The position numbers and the translations under genes were made by a program. A DNA stretch of 64,000 nucleotides from Crocodylus rhombifer (lineage: Eukaryota > Chordata > Crocodylia > Crocodylidae), in the NCBI GenBank assembly GCA_038503035.1, contig JAVSML010025176.1, forward strand, positions 1,299,787-1,363,786, in the 5' to 3' direction. The notes under the pieces were generated by a model. The model saw nothing but the letters and a program-made list of their open reading frames with translations. It had not been told where the DNA came from and made no database searches. This document shows, in pieces, positions 10,433 to 23,030 of the stretch. Numbering within the stretch: position 1 is the first letter of the stretch; the number at the start of each line of letters is the position of its first letter.

Positions 10433-11838
10433 TCCTCGAAGGGTTGTGGTTACCTCAAGAGGGCTCTCAGGAACCCTCCCATTCTGTACCTTGTTACTGC
10501 ATACCCATGGTAATCTGGAGAAGATGGCCCTAGACAAGGACTTGGAATGAGGCTTGTAGCTCCTCTAACTGAGGTGAAGACTGAGCTAAACTGGCTGTGC
10601 CAGCATCAGGGCACATCCCAGTGTACATGTCCCAATAAGATTGACATTGCTTCTCCTCCAAATATGTATGGCATGGCAACATCAGAGGTGGTGGTGACTT
10701 GGAGACAGAGCATTGCCTACATTGGTCCTCTGTATAAAAGAAAAAAGAAGACAAAGAAGCCAGTGCTAATGACAGATTTGCACAAGTAAAAAAAAAATTG
10801 TACTGGAAAATGGTGCCATGACAGTGATGGAACTACCTGATTTACTCTAAGAGGATCCAGTACCAGTAAGCTCTTTGGCACAGGGAAGTCAATGAAGCTC
10901 CACAGTGCTGTAGGACTGCAGATCTGGGACTGCTTCAACATGTCAGGAAAAAATGGTGCCCCTCGCTGAACTGATGGTAGCTTCAAAATGTCTTTTGCCT
11001 CAAAAGGTAGTAGAAAGGCAACAGACCCCATGGTGGGCTATAATGCTGAGGCATCAGGCCTCATTAATGAAATGTAGCGCTATTCATGTTCTTTTGGTCT
11101 CTTGCACTAACTCAAGGCCTTCAAACAACCCTCTCCAAACATGAAAGGCAAGAAGATTTGGTGAAGGATTGTATTACCAGAGCTCCCAGACCAAAAAGAT
11201 ACTGAGTTAATCTCACTTTCAAGGAGGTCTTGGGGCATCAGACTTACAGCATTACAATGGTGAGACTAAAGGCTTTTCCTTGCTTGACAACCTGCCTCTG
11301 GATCTTGACTGAAATCACTACAGCCATATGGCTCTCATTGGTTTTGAAAATGAGGTCGCTTTGCATGGAGAGTACTAGGCGCTATATTTTGCCAAGACAG
11401 GCCTCTTGACCCCTAGTCTGATGCAGAGCCTAGGGACTTACCTAAAAGGAACAGATAATGTTTGTTTTCTCTGTCTTTATACCTTCTCAATTTTTTACAA
11501 AGGGGAAAGAGCAGCTATTTGGGGGTATGGCATTCCCCTGCCATCAGGTGCAGGAATCCAGCTATGAAATGAGTGACAGGATGTGAAGCCCAAAGACCAG
11601 TAAAGTAGAGAGCTCTGGCAAAGCCATACTCTGGACATATTCCAAGGTAGGAAAATATAAAAAATAAAAACCACACCCATTTCACAGATAAGTCAGCAAA
11701 AATTTCAACCCAAAGAGGATAGCAACTTTTTTTTTTAAAGTTACCATAAAATGATTGTGCCATATGGCACAGCATCACAGAGGCATGGTGCAGTTCAGAA
11801 ACCAAGTCAGATCTGAGGGTCACCCCAAGTCATGAAAA
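10433..11838. other. Unannotated non-coding stretch
   Basis: Short frames only, none with a recognisable domain. No clear repeat borders. Confidence 0.45.
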
Positions 11839-12250
11839 GCAGCTAAGATGCAAGGGGAGTGTGCAAGTCCATATGTAGGGAACCAGGAGCAAGATCTGTT
11901 TGGGGAACCAAGTTAGAGATCCAGAATTTTGGGCCAAGTACAGGGTCAGGAGGATATATAAGTCAGGTATTTAGGAGATCAAACCGGAGTCAGATCAGAG
12001 AGCCAAGGGGTCAAACCAAACGTGGAATCCATGGGCAAGCTGGGTCAAAGAGTCAAGAGAAGCAGAAGCCTAGGTAGAAGGTTCAGCCTTGTTGTCCACT
12101 TTCTTTTCTGGGTCAGGGGTTTATATGAAAAGGGGTGACCCTGGCTGACCACTCCTTGTCAGGGACTGGGTTTACAGCTATGTCCAGATGGAGGGGGCTC
12201 TGGCCACCTGAATCTACCCCAGCCTGCTCCTGAGATGGCGAACCAACATG
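11839..12250. repeat. Unclassified repeat-like sequence
   Basis: Purine-rich sequence with recurring GGTCA/GTCA(G/A)A motifs (for example GGGTCAGGAGG, GGAGTCAGATCAGAG, GGGGTCAAACC, GGGTCAAAGAGTC) followed by a GGGTCAGGGGTTTATATGAAAAGGGG segment. It has the look of an interspersed repeat or LTR-derived piece, but I cannot place it in a family or find its ends. Confidence 0.3.
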
Positions 12251-12764
12251 AGCAGCTTTACCAGATATGCTGAGGCCTCAGCTTCAAGACCACAGCCTGA
12301 CAATAAGGAAATAAAAGCAGGCTTAAGTATTTTATCAAGGTTCAAAAACTATGAGGAACAGCAAGAAAAAGCATCTCCAACTAACCAAATAGAGGAAGTA
12401 AGGAGTAGAAAGCACGCACTAACTACCTCTTATTATCTTGGTGTTGCGGCATAAGAAGAGGCAAGACTAGAGCATACACTGTAGGTACAGCTAAAGCAAG
12501 AAGTCTGCAACTCAAACTCAGGGGTGACACACCCATGAGAGAACCAAGACACTTACTTGAACATGATCCCTCCCAACATTGTAATTTCCCAAAAGTTCAA
12601 AAATCCTGAGTCAAACTCCAAGAAATTAAATCAAGTGGTATGGTGGGGAAAGAGGATTGGATTACTTTATAATCCATGATATAAATCTTGGGGGGAAAAA
12701 AATTAGTTTAGTTTTGGTTTGGCCTATTTTAAAGATTTCTGAACTCCTGCCTACCCACCATATT
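12251..12764. other. Unannotated non-coding stretch
   Basis: AT-rich and purine-rich sequence. No gene or repeat recognised. Confidence 0.45.
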
Positions 12765-13440
12765 TTTGACCATTAAAGTGCAAGCAAGGCTCTTCCCGGA
12801 GCTCCAGGTGGGCAGCAGTGGTGGCACTGGGATGGGGGCTGCTGCCACCCCAAAATTCACCGTAGCCCCCCTCCTCCCCCCACTTGCCCACCGAGCACTA
12901 GGGAGAGCCCAGTGGCACCACCAGCCCCAGGCTGAAGTGATAGTCTGCTGTTGTCCCACGTGCAAATCCAGGAGCCCACAGTCCCCCAGGAAGAGCCCGG
13001 TGCAGCCCCACAGCCCTCCTGGGGGGCATGTAACAGCAAGAGCTGTGCCCCCTGTCCCACGTCTACTCTCAGTTCCTGCCACCTTGCTGCCTGCTGCAGC
13101 CCAGGACCTCCGCTTCTCCCCACTCACCCCAGTCCTTGCTGCAGTGGCCGCAGGAGCAGTCGACGCCAGAGGCCTATAGCCGCTGGGCTGCAATGTGCCC
13201 CGCAACACCCCTTCTCCCCGCTCACCCAACCTGCTGCAGCAGACCCGGGGGCAGCCGAAACCACCTGCCTGCACCACAGCAGGGTGCAGCCCAGGGGCTG
13301 GGGCAAATGGGGACAAGCAGAGCTCTGATCACATAAGAGTGAATTTACCATACATATAAGGAATTTTGGGTAGAAAAAGGGTGATTGCATAAGACTGAAT
13401 TTGCATATACAGAACCTGCATAAATCGAGGGAAACCTGTA
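12765..13440. mobile_element. Probable pogo/Tigger-like element, right end only
   Basis: The right edge, read on minus from 13438, is CAGGTTTCCCTCGATTTATG and is followed on plus by TA. This is the style of Tigger/pogo termini with a TA target. Similar motifs recur just inside (GCATAAGACTGAATTTGCATA and a neighbouring ACATAAGAGTGAATTTACCATA). The preceding 550 bp are GC-rich (proline- and alanine-like chance frames on both strands). No matching left end was found, so it may be truncated. Confidence 0.4.
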
Positions 13441-16134
13441 AATGTTAATGCATTTATTCTTGTAATAATGAGATCAGGTAAGGGTGCAAACCAATAAGAA
13501 CTGAAGTTTCAAATGCCTTTGAAACATTTCAGCAGCCCAAATGTACAAACATATAAGCTCTTTAAAACATTTCAAGAGCACCTGAAACACTCTGAAGTGA
13601 AGTACTATTCCGAAGCATTTTTATTTGGGTTCTTTGTTCCTATGCAGATATAACGTAGGTCCTCCAGAAATCTGCCTCCACAGGAGAGCAGGGTAGACAA
13701 CCTGACAGGCACTGCCAGGTCATTAAACCTCTGTCAACACCTGAGGGCATTCCCCTACCCTGCCCCTGCCACTGGAGCTAAGTTATCCAGCCTCAATTCC
13801 CTCTCCCTGTCTGTTCCACTGAGAGGGGGAAGTTGGAGAAACATGGGACTAGAGTCAGAATCTAGGCGCTAGGGAACTCCTGCTACCACCTCACTAGCAG
13901 ACCACTGCGCTCCCCTCCCTGTGAGGCAGGTGGGAAGCAAAGCTACAGGTCACAAAGCACCCCCTGACTGGAAAGCTGTGGCTCCCCCACCCAGGGGAAC
14001 TAGAGGGGCTGTATGGTATGCCCCACAGCTGAAACAACACTCTTTTGAAATATTTCCAAGCCCATTCTACTTGAAAATGTCCAGGAGTTACTTCTATTCA
14101 CACCCTAACTCATATTAAGGTACACAATGAGTATATGTCTAAGTCCCAAACTAAACCCAGATCTCCCAAGTTCCACTCTAATACTTCAACAATATTATCC
14201 TTTTTCACTCTTAGAAAATAGCATCAGTTTGCCACAAAATCCAAGACTTTGGATTCCTGTCTGCTAAAATAAATAAATTTGAAAAAATTGAAGTTCTCTC
14301 TCTCAGAATCACAATTGCCCAGAGCAGCAGAAAAATATAAATCCATCCAGTGAATTCACTGCCAGTGAAGTGTTCTAATGAGCATGAGAGGAAAAGTAAA
14401 ACTTTTCAGTTCAACCTAGTCTCCTACTCCACTTTTCACCATTCCCACTGCCCAAAAAAGCATGACAGTAGAGAAGAAGCATATCTAAAAACACAGCCTA
14501 GTCAACAAGGGCAGATTGCTCAATGTATTGGAGGGAGAAAGGAAAAAAGGTTAAGTTTAGTGAGGCACACATACCCCTACAAAAAGATGGATAATGTTCC
14601 AAGAGCTTTAATTTTTTAAGCTCCCTCTTTTCTGGTACTCCCTAAACTTCCATATGGACTGGCATACCTGAAAGTTGTGGGGGAGGAGAGAGAAAGGAAA
14701 AGAGGGGAGTTCCCAGACTCTTTTGCACTCAGAACATAACACTACACATAATTCCATCTGATATATAGACTGTAAAAATTCTTAAATTTTTAACATTCAC
14801 CTATCAACAAATCCCACATTTTTGCACTGCACGGAAGGACAATCCATCTCTGCATTGCAAAAGTTTGCAATTTTGCACCATCTATCTTTAATCCTAGCAC
14901 ACTGCACTCTCAAGAGATCTTTAAATGACAATGTTGGCCCATACCCATTTGTCAACAGCTGAATAAGAAAAGAAAGATTTCTGGCAGGTTTTCAAAATTC
15001 TGCTTAATATTTTAGTTTTAGGTTACTGTATTTGAAGCTTACTGAAAGATAAAAAGTGCTGTGATTTATCAGTCATATTTGATGCCTTGGTTTTTATATA
15101 CCTAAGGATTTAAAAAAAAAAAAAAAAACAGCTTTCTGGAGACAATGATTTGCATTAGGTCATGCACTACTGATATAAAAGAAATTGGAGAACAAAACCA
15201 ATCTTTCAATATACTGCATCATCTCCGTTAACAGACACACAAAGCAGAGAGTAAGAACAAATTATGTTCAGACAATACTAGAAATTACTTCAGGGTTTTA
15301 ATACTACTCCTCTTGCTACTGCTATATAAAACTGTGCACAAATGTTACCTTTAACACATCATCTAACTCTTTTAAAAATCCCTTTTATTACAATATACAT
15401 TTCACTCCCAACAAATGAAAAGGTTAGCACCCAAAAATAACCTTACAAAGAAAGTACAGTATTAGCTAAATAGATTGTCAGTAAGGGTCTAAGATTATAT
15501 TAGGCAGCAATTATAATCTACAAATTATATTTCAAGACTTAAACAGTTAGAACAACTCTCCCTGAGACAGATCTCTATTATAAACCAAAATTGCTACTGT
15601 TTTAAAAAGCCACAAACAATAAAAATCTTTCAGGGTTAAACATGAAGCATGACTTGAAAGGCTAACCAGTTCTACAATCAGACTAAACCTGCTAGTCATC
15701 AGAAAATATAAAACCAGCCTCAGCACCAGCGAAGTCAAGGAACACCATACATTCATCCGTTGCTGCATAACTTTCCAGAACAGCAGCATAATGAAACATG
15801 AGTTTGAAACACTGCTTATGGATTTCCAACCAGTAAAAGTGAAACTGGTCAATGACTCCTAAACTTCAATCTGCTGCTGCAGTTAAAACAGCAACAGAGA
15901 CACTAAGAATACTTTGTGTGAAGAATAAAGCCTGAGCAAAACACCCTTTACATGATGCAAACCAAATAAGCTAACAAAAGAGCATGCCCCCTTCAAGAAG
16001 TCCTCATGGAAGATGCAAGCTCAAGAAAGAACATCATGCCCTTACCACCTCACAGGGCATCAATTCAAGAAATCAAAACCTGAGAGTAACTACTGTTTGC
16101 AATAGCCTACCTACTCTCTCTCCCTTTTTACCTT
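13441..16134. other. Unannotated AT-rich stretch
   Basis: AT-rich sequence containing an A17 run at 15112-15128. No frame has a recognisable domain. No element ends were identified. Confidence 0.5.
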
Positions 16135-16136
16135 AG

Positions 16137-17660
16137 AACCACAGAAATCATAAAATCACAGAAAATTAGGGTTGGAAGGGACCTCAGGAGGTATTCTAAT
16201 CCAACCCATGCACAAAGCAGGACCACCCCCAACTAGATCATCGAAGCCAGGGCTTTATCTAGCTTGGTCTGAAAAACCTCCAAGAATAGAGATTCCACCA
16301 CCTCTCTGGGTAACCTGTTCCAGCGTTTTACTACACTTCTATTAAGAAAATTCTTCTTAATACCGAACCTAAACTTCTCTTGCTGCAGCTTGAGACCATT
16401 GCTCCTTGTTCTGCCATCTGCCACCGCTAAGATTAGCCTAGCTCCATCCTCTTCCAAACCTCACTACAGGTAGTTGAAAGCTGCTATTAAATCCCCTCCA
16501 TCTTCTCTCCTCTAGAATAAATAAACCCAGTTCTCTCAGTCTTTCCTCATAAGTCATATCCCCCAGCCCCCTCACCAGTTTTGTTGCCCTCTGCTAGACC
16601 CTCCCCAATTTGTCCACATCCTTTCTGTGAGGCGGGGGGTGGGGGGCACAAAACTGGACACAGTACTCCAGATGAGGTCTCACCAGTGCTGAATAGAGGG
16701 GAATAATCACCGCCCTTGACCTGCTGGCAACACTCCTACCAATGCAGCACAGCATGTGATTAGCCTTCTTGACAACAACGGCACACTACTGGCTCATATT
16801 CAGCTTATTGTCCACTGTAGCCCCAGGACCTTTTCTGCAGAGCTGCTGCCCAGTCAGCCACCAGCCTGTTCTGGTATATGGGATTGTTCCCTCCTAAGTG
16901 CAGGACTTTGCACTTGTCCTTGTTGAACCTCATGAAATTTCTTTTGGCCCAATCCTCCAATTTGTCCAGACCACTCTGAATCCTAGCCCTACCCTCCAGC
17001 GTATCTACTGCTCTCCCCAGTTTGGTGTCATCTGCAGACTTGCTGAGGGTGCATTCTATCCCATCTTCCAGGTCGTTGATGAACACATCAAACAAAACTG
17101 GCCCCAGAACCGACCCCTAAGGCACTGCACTTGATATTAGCTGCCAACTAGACATTGAGCCATTGATTACTACCCTCCGAGCTGAATGCTCCATCCAGTT
17201 TTCCATCCACCTTACAGTCCGCTCATCCATCGTGTACTTCCTTACCTCGCCTGTGAGAATGTTGTGGGAGACCATACCTAAAGCCTTGCTAAAACCAAGG
17301 TGTATCACATCCACCAATCTCCCCGCATCTACAGAGCCAGCCACCTCGTCGTAGAAGGCAATCAAGTTGGTCAAGCATGACTTGACCTTGGTGAATCCAT
17401 GACTGTTCCTAATCACCTTCACCTCCTCCAAGTGCTTCAGGATGGATTCCTTGAGGATTTGCTCCATGATTTTTCCAGAGACCGAGGTAAGGCTGACTGG
17501 CCTATAGTTTCCTGGATCCTTTTTCCTTTTCTTAAATATGGCCCTATGTTTGCCCTTTTCCAATCACTCAGGACCTCTACTGATTGCCATGAATTGTTGA
17601 AGATGATGGCCAACAACTCTGCAATCTCATCAGCCAACTCCTTTGTTCAGCTTCCTCTTC
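16137..17660 (-). mobile_element. 5'-truncated CR1 LINE, minus strand, with RT remnants
   Basis: The minus-strand 3' tail lies at about 16137-16200 (antisense of the TTGGAAGGGACCTCAGGAGG terminal motif). Going upstream, frames at 16233-16457, 16805-17095 and 17117-17563 cover the C-terminal region, the FADD-type motif region and the NYRPVSLTS..motif A region of a CR1 reverse transcriptase, in different frames. It ends at about 17660 without the endonuclease, so it is 5' truncated. Confidence 0.9.
16805..17563 (-). pseudogene. CR1 reverse-transcriptase pseudogene
   Basis: Frame 17563-17117 carries NYRPVSLTSVSGKIMEQI and then a degraded motif A reading DVIHLGFSKALGMVSH, where the family has DVIYLDF(S/R)KAFDTVSH, so the catalytic Asp is Gly (residue 90 of the frame). 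Frame 17095-16805 carries SADDTKLG in place of FADDTKLW. The two frames are offset. Substituted catalytic residues plus frameshifts make this a dead copy. Confidence 0.85.
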
Positions 17661-18472
17661 CTGTTTATGTTGGGGCAGCAAGTAACCTTGGGTACACTCA
17701 AGATACGTTGGAAGAGGATCAGAAGCACTTGTTAAAAGTACATTCTCTCACATACCTGTCTCCCCAAAGAGGTATGCTGGCATATTCACCAAATATCCCA
17801 ATATATCTTCCAGTTGGGGGAGAAGAGGGAGAAAACTGGAAGGTATCATAATCATCCTTTTCTGGAAGATGTTTCATCCAGAGGACCACATACTACATAA
17901 ATATCACTAAGTGGCATTTAACTTCTTTATCATACGGAAACATTTCAGTCACATGAACAGTGATTAAAACAAAAAGGGGTACCCTTAGCATTCTCATAGC
18001 CCAGTGAATAGCCACTCATATATGAGAGGGATGGCCATGTCACTTTGTCCACTAGTTTCCTGCATGTATTAAATATATTCATGGACTTGGAAACCTTGGG
18101 ATAAGACTTTACTCAAGGCTTTGTCTGAGGTGTCAGTTTGTAGAACAAAAACCTGTATTAAACCTGTCTGCAACTGTTCAGATTTATCGCAGAAACTTAT
18201 TCTCCTTAAAAATCTGATCTAGCTAGGGCCTGTTACTTCTCATAGACAAAAGGCAGGTGATGTGTTGTTTCTGCAGAAAACTGTGACCAGATTCTTGACC
18301 AGTTCCATGAGTCGATTTGCATCTTATCTACTAAGAGTTGCTCCTTTCTACGTCCTTGCTAAACCAAGTATTTCACTGTCAATTTTCTTACCTTGAACTT
18401 TTTGGGAGTTGCAGAGTCACATCTTGATTCTAAAGATAGGTGCAACCAGCCCCAACTGTAAACTATAATATA
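17661..18472. other. Unannotated non-coding stretch
   Basis: AT-rich sequence between CR1 and hAT E. No recognisable gene. Confidence 0.5.
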
Positions 18473-19173
18473 GTTTAGATCAAGGGTATCAAACTTATCT
18501 GACAGGCCAAATCATGAACGACACATGCCCCTGGCGGCTGGGGGGGCACGGAGGTGGAGGGAGCACAATGGCAGGAGGGGGATGGCAAGTGGCAACCCCC
18601 CGCAGGCACTGCCAACAGTATCGTCAATGTCTTTTTGTAGGAGGCGCTCTGCCACGCTCAGGGGATGCATGTGCACCCCCTACACATCGCCCCTGGGCCA
18701 GATGAGGGGAGAGGGGCCAGTCCTCAGACCAGTTGAATGGCATGTGACTGACCCTACAGGCTGGATCTGACCCACAGAACCTCCCCCAGATCCTGTACAC
18801 ATGGCACCCATTCCAACTAGTCCAGGACCCAAAATGCGTCCAGCACCTGCCCTGCAAAAGACTGAGGGAGTTTGCTACATGCAGTGCGGATCCTGGGCCA
18901 GCTGGAATGGGCACTAAATGCCACACATGTCAGACTGGCCCCACACAGACACTATAGTCCTGGACTGATCAGACTGATTGTCATATGCAGCACATTCTAG
19001 ACTGGCAGGGGCAGGCATCATGTGCAGCATACCTCCTGGGCTCTGCACATGGGACCAGTCTGATATGCATCATGTGTTACATGTGAGTCCGCTTCTAACC
19101 TAGGAGCAGCATCAGGGACTGGATAATCAGGGCACATCAGGCCAATGGGCCATAGATCCCCCTTGGTTTAGAC
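18473..19173. mobile_element. Non-autonomous hAT transposon E with 8-bp target duplication
   Basis: The element is 18481-19165 (685 bp). The left end is CAAGGGTATCAAAC and the right end read on minus is CAAGGGGGATCTAT, with a shared inner GGCC. The flanks GTTTAGAT (18473-18480) and GTTTAGAC (19166-19173) match at 7 of 8. The interior is GC-rich and lacks a transposase frame. Confidence 0.75.
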
Positions 19174-20302
19174 AGACTGTTGCATAGCAAAAAGTGAGAA
19201 GTTAACACAGAGATCCTTCAATGTCTGCAAAAGAACTGCAGTGCAAAAGCTAAACGGCTTCATGACAAACTGAAATAAGCTGAACAGGGTAGCAAACTTC
19301 ATTTCTCAATTGTCAGTTAAAAGGAAAATCTACCAATACCTAAAATGGTAATATATCCTCCTGGTCAAGCCCAATATAAAAAACAGATGATGCACTCTGG
19401 GATTAAGACATACATCAAAGCAGGAAATTGCATCTGCCTGCCAGAAATCTACATGATGGTCCCCTCTGGTTTTGGCTCCAGGACATCAGAAGACATAGGA
19501 TTTCATAAATCACATTCAGTCTTCAAATCTGTCTCATCTCCTGAATCAAGACCTTTTCCAAGCTTTCAGGTAACCAGTAAAATTTCTCAATAGGTTTGGC
19601 TCCTCACCTGACAAAGATGTAGCATGCCACTAAGGAGGCCCACCCACCACTAGAAAGAAAAATGTCTACGCAGGCCGCCCAGTGGAATGATTAAATTGTG
19701 TGAACACTTACACATTCTCCAAACTAGAAAAAGTAGCTTGAATTGAAGCAGAGTCTGCTCACTGACCAAGTTTATCAGATTTATTTGGGTTATACAAAAA
19801 CATGGGGTTGGCATGTGAGGTAGGCAATTTACTGAATCAGAATCCCATAGAGTTGTGCCAAATGTGTCCATTTTCCTGCAGAAACACTATATTACCAGTC
19901 CTTCATCACCAGGGAGGACTGAAGCCACAGGCCCAGCTAGATTGTATTTTTACGGAGCCCAACATTTGAAGCAAAATACATGAGCTGGCCCCAATACAGG
20001 ATTTTGCCTGTTCCAGGATAACTGTCCATGCAGTAAAAGCCAAGACCCAGAAGTGCCACCTCTCACTTCACACTCCTAGCCAGGCCAGTCTATCATGGGA
20101 CTGTGTTCTTATTCAGTCCTACATGCTTTGTTTCAGTCTCCAGGAATTGTTTTTATCATCTCTGTGGTCCCTGCTACAATAGCTAGCTAGAGGCACTAAA
20201 CCCAAGCTTCAACTGCAGCTGAAAATATGTATGAGTATTGCTCTTAGACTGTATTCGACATTATTTGACCTATAGCCTGGGTCACTGTGGCATGACAGCG
20301 GA
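19174..20302. other. Unannotated non-coding stretch
   Basis: No recognisable gene, RNA or repeat ends. Confidence 0.45.
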
Positions 20303-20862
20303 TACAGACAGTCCTCAACTAACAAAGTTTCAAGCTACAACATTTTGGACTTACAATGTTTATAAATTGACACCCTCTTTCAACTTTCTGATGTCAGTTT
20401 CAACTTTACGATGCTTCATCCAACACGACGCCACACCAGCAAACAAGTTCACTGCATCATCTATCTCCCTGGAGAACATCTGTCCAAACTTCCTTGGACA
20501 CTTTCTTTAAGAAAGCAGAAAAGACTCCATAAAAACTTGCAGCCAAGACTCCTGAGAAGACACCAACCAGGAGCCCTTCAAAAAGTCCAGCAAAGTCACC
20601 TCAAAGAAGTCCTTCCAAATCAAACTGATTGCTATTTACAATATAAATATGTTAATGTGGCTATGTTACTCATCCATAATTGACTGAATATAAAATTCTG
20701 GGTTATTTTTGGTGAAAATAGGATAGCAGGCCTTGGTTCAGGAACCAATACCCCATTTATAACATTGTTTCCTAGGGGAAAATCGATTCTGAGTTGCAAC
20801 GTTTTGATTTAAGACATGGTTTTCAGGAACCAGTTGTATCATAAGTCCAAGGACTGCCTGTA
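20303..20862 (+). mobile_element. pogo/Tigger-like transposon remnant with TA target duplication
   Basis: The element is 20305-20860 (556 bp), flanked by TA on both sides. The left end is CAGACAGTCCTCAACT and the right end read on minus is CAGGCAGTCCTTGGACT. TA target plus CAG-CAGTCC ends fit the pogo/Tigger branch of Tc1/mariner. A plus-strand frame at about 20414-20626 looks like the tail of a transposase gene, so the element is probably an internally deleted derivative. Confidence 0.75.
20414..20626 (+). pseudogene. Remnant of a pogo-like transposase C-terminus
   Basis: Read in the frame of 20414, the translation includes LDTFFKKAEKTP, one stop, then a lysine-serine-proline rich tail (KTPEKTPTRSPSKSPAKSPQ) that ends at a TGA just after SKSN. 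Such basic S/P tails follow the DDE domain in some Tigger-type transposases. The catalytic domain is missing. The family link is inference from the tail composition and the element ends. Confidence 0.45.
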
Positions 20863-21127
20863 CCTGTATTTCAGAGCCTTGAGCCATGCTCCAGTGGGAG
20901 AGAGTTCTACCCCAAACCTCAGTCAATCTACTTCTGTGGAAAAGCTAAGCCAGTTTACTATTTCCAACTTCAGTGCAGCATACCATCTAACCAAATCCTC
21001 ACTCAGCAAGCAATGGATCGCTTGGAACTCCCTTGTAAGATAAGGTGCCATTCTCTACCTGATGTAGTAACAAAAGAAGTCAAATGAGTTTCTGGATCAC
21101 TACCACTGCTTAGCTTAGTCGAGATAA
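20863..21127. other. Unannotated non-coding stretch
   Basis: Short unique stretch between the Tigger-like element and CR1. Confidence 0.45.
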
Positions 21128-23030
21128 AACTCAAGTGACTACTACAACAGGACTAGAACAGGACTGCAGGGAGGCAGTTAGGAAGGCCAAAGCAACTATG
21201 GAGCTGAGGCTGGCAACAGAAATTAAAGACAACAGAAATTCTTTTTTTAGGTATGTAGGAAGTAAAAGGAAGGCATGGGGCAGCATAGGACCCCAACTGA
21301 AGAAGCAGGAGCAATTAGTGACAGACACGGGGGACATGGCTGAGCTCTTCAATGAGTTTTTTGCCTCAGTGTTCCTGAACAAGGGTCAAGACAAGTCTCC
21401 TACTGGGTTTTTAGATGGGCATTAGAGGGACACCAACCTACCAACTGCTGACGCTGACTTGGTGCAGAGTCACTTGGATGAACTGGATATGTTTAAAGTC
21501 AGCATGCCCGGATGAGCTGCATCTGAGGGTACTGAAGGAATTAGCCGGTGTCATAGCAGAACCACTGGCACAGCTGTTTGAGCATTGGTGATGTTCCGTC
21601 AAGTCCCAAAGGACTGGAAAAGAGCCAATGTAGTCCCTATTTTCAAGAAGGGGAGGAAGGAGGATCTGAATAATTATAGGCCAGTTAGTCTCACCTCTAT
21701 CCTTGGAAAAGTCTTTGAAAAAGTTATTACAGACCATATTTGCACAAGTCCAGCAGGAAAAATAATGCAGCAGGCCAACCAGCATGGATTCGTAGCAGGC
21801 AGCTCATGCCTGACTAATCTGGTTTCTTTGTATGACCAGGTCACAAAATGCTTAGCTGCAGAAGTAGAGATGGATGTCATTTACTTGGATTTTAGGAAGG
21901 CCTTTGATACAGTATCTCATCCCATTCTCATAAATAAATTAAGAGGATGTGACCTAGATGATTACACAGTCCAGTGCATGGCAAATTGGCTTGGGTTTCA
22001 CACCCAGAGAGTGGTGGTGGATGGGTCGGTATCGACCTGGAAGGATACGGGCAGTGGGGTCCTGCAGGGCTCGGTCCTTGGACTTGTACTCTTCAATGTC
22101 TTCATCATTGACTTAGATGGAGGTGTAAAGTGTACTGTATTCAAGTTTGCAGATAATACTAAATTGTGGGGTGAAATGAACACACCAGAGGGCAGGGAAC
22201 GATTGCAGGTGGACCTGGACAGGTTGGAAAAGTGGGCTGAACACAATAAGATGCAGTTCAACAATAAACAATGCAGAGTGTTGCACCTAGGGTGTAAAAA
22301 TATCCAGCAAACCTACTGCTGGGGAATGACCCTCTTAGCAACACAGAAGCAGAAAGGGATCTCAGAATCATAGTGGACTCCAAGATGCACATGAGTCATC
22401 TGTGTGATGAAATCATCAGTAAAGCTAACCACACTTTATCATGCATTAGTAGATGCATGACAAATAGAACCAAGGAGGTGATACTTTCCCTCTCTGCAGC
22501 ATTGGTCAGACTGCAGCTGGAGTACTGCATCCAGTTTTGGGAACTGTACTTTAAGAAAGATGCAGATAACCTCAAGAGAGTCCAGAGGAGGGTCACTTGT
22601 ATGGTTAAGGGTTTGCAGGCCAAGCCCTATGAGGAGAGACTAAGGGACCTGGATTTCTTCAGCCTCTGCAAGAGAAGGCTAAGAGGTGATCTTGTGGCCA
22701 CATAAATTCATTAGGGGGGCGCAACAAGGAACCAGAGAGGCTTTGTTCACCCGGACATCTCTTGGGGTAACAAGGAACAATGGTCACAAACTGACAGAGG
22801 GCAGATTTAGGCTGGACATCAGAAAGAACTTTTTCACAGGAAGGGTGGCCAAGATTTGGAACGGGCTTCCAAGGGAGGTGGTGCTCTCCCCTACCTTGAA
22901 GGTGTTTAAGAGAAGGCTGGACAGGCATGTGGCTGGGGTCATCTGATCCCAGCACTCTTTCCTGCCCAGGGCAGGGGGTTGGACTCGGTGAGTTGTTCAG
23001 GTCTCTTCTGACCCTAGAATCTATGGTCCT
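21128..23030 (+). mobile_element. CR1 LINE, plus strand, 5' truncated, RT largely readable
   Basis: About 1.9 kb in one orientation. It starts within ORF2 upstream of the RT (frame 21135-21425, ending in LFNEFFASVF, the region before the RT). It continues through the RT frame 21585-22373, the C-terminal region 22373-22705 (VRLQLEYCIQFW) and 22686-22946 (RLDIRKNFFTGR), and ends at the 3' terminus about 23030 (GGGTTGGACTCGGTGAG.., CTTCTGACCCTAGAATCTATG). The endonuclease domain is absent. Frame changes near 21480-21590 and 22373 show it is inactive. Confidence 0.92.
21585..22373 (+). pseudogene. CR1 reverse-transcriptase pseudogene (262-residue open segment)
   Basis: The open segment contains WKRANVVPIFKKGRKEDLNN, YRPVSLTSILGKVFEK, motif A DVIYLDFRKAFDTVSH with the catalytic Asp intact, and motif C as FADNTKLW. 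CR1-family enzymes normally have FADDTKLW, so the second catalytic Asp is Asn here. No stop occurs within the segment, but both sides need a frame change to continue. The start codon is arbitrary: the frame opens inside ORF2. Confidence 0.9.

Noticed and set aside
12729..13390. 195-residue minus-strand frame and partners
   Set aside because: GC-rich, low-complexity, overlapping frames bounded by transposon-like DNA. No conserved pattern.
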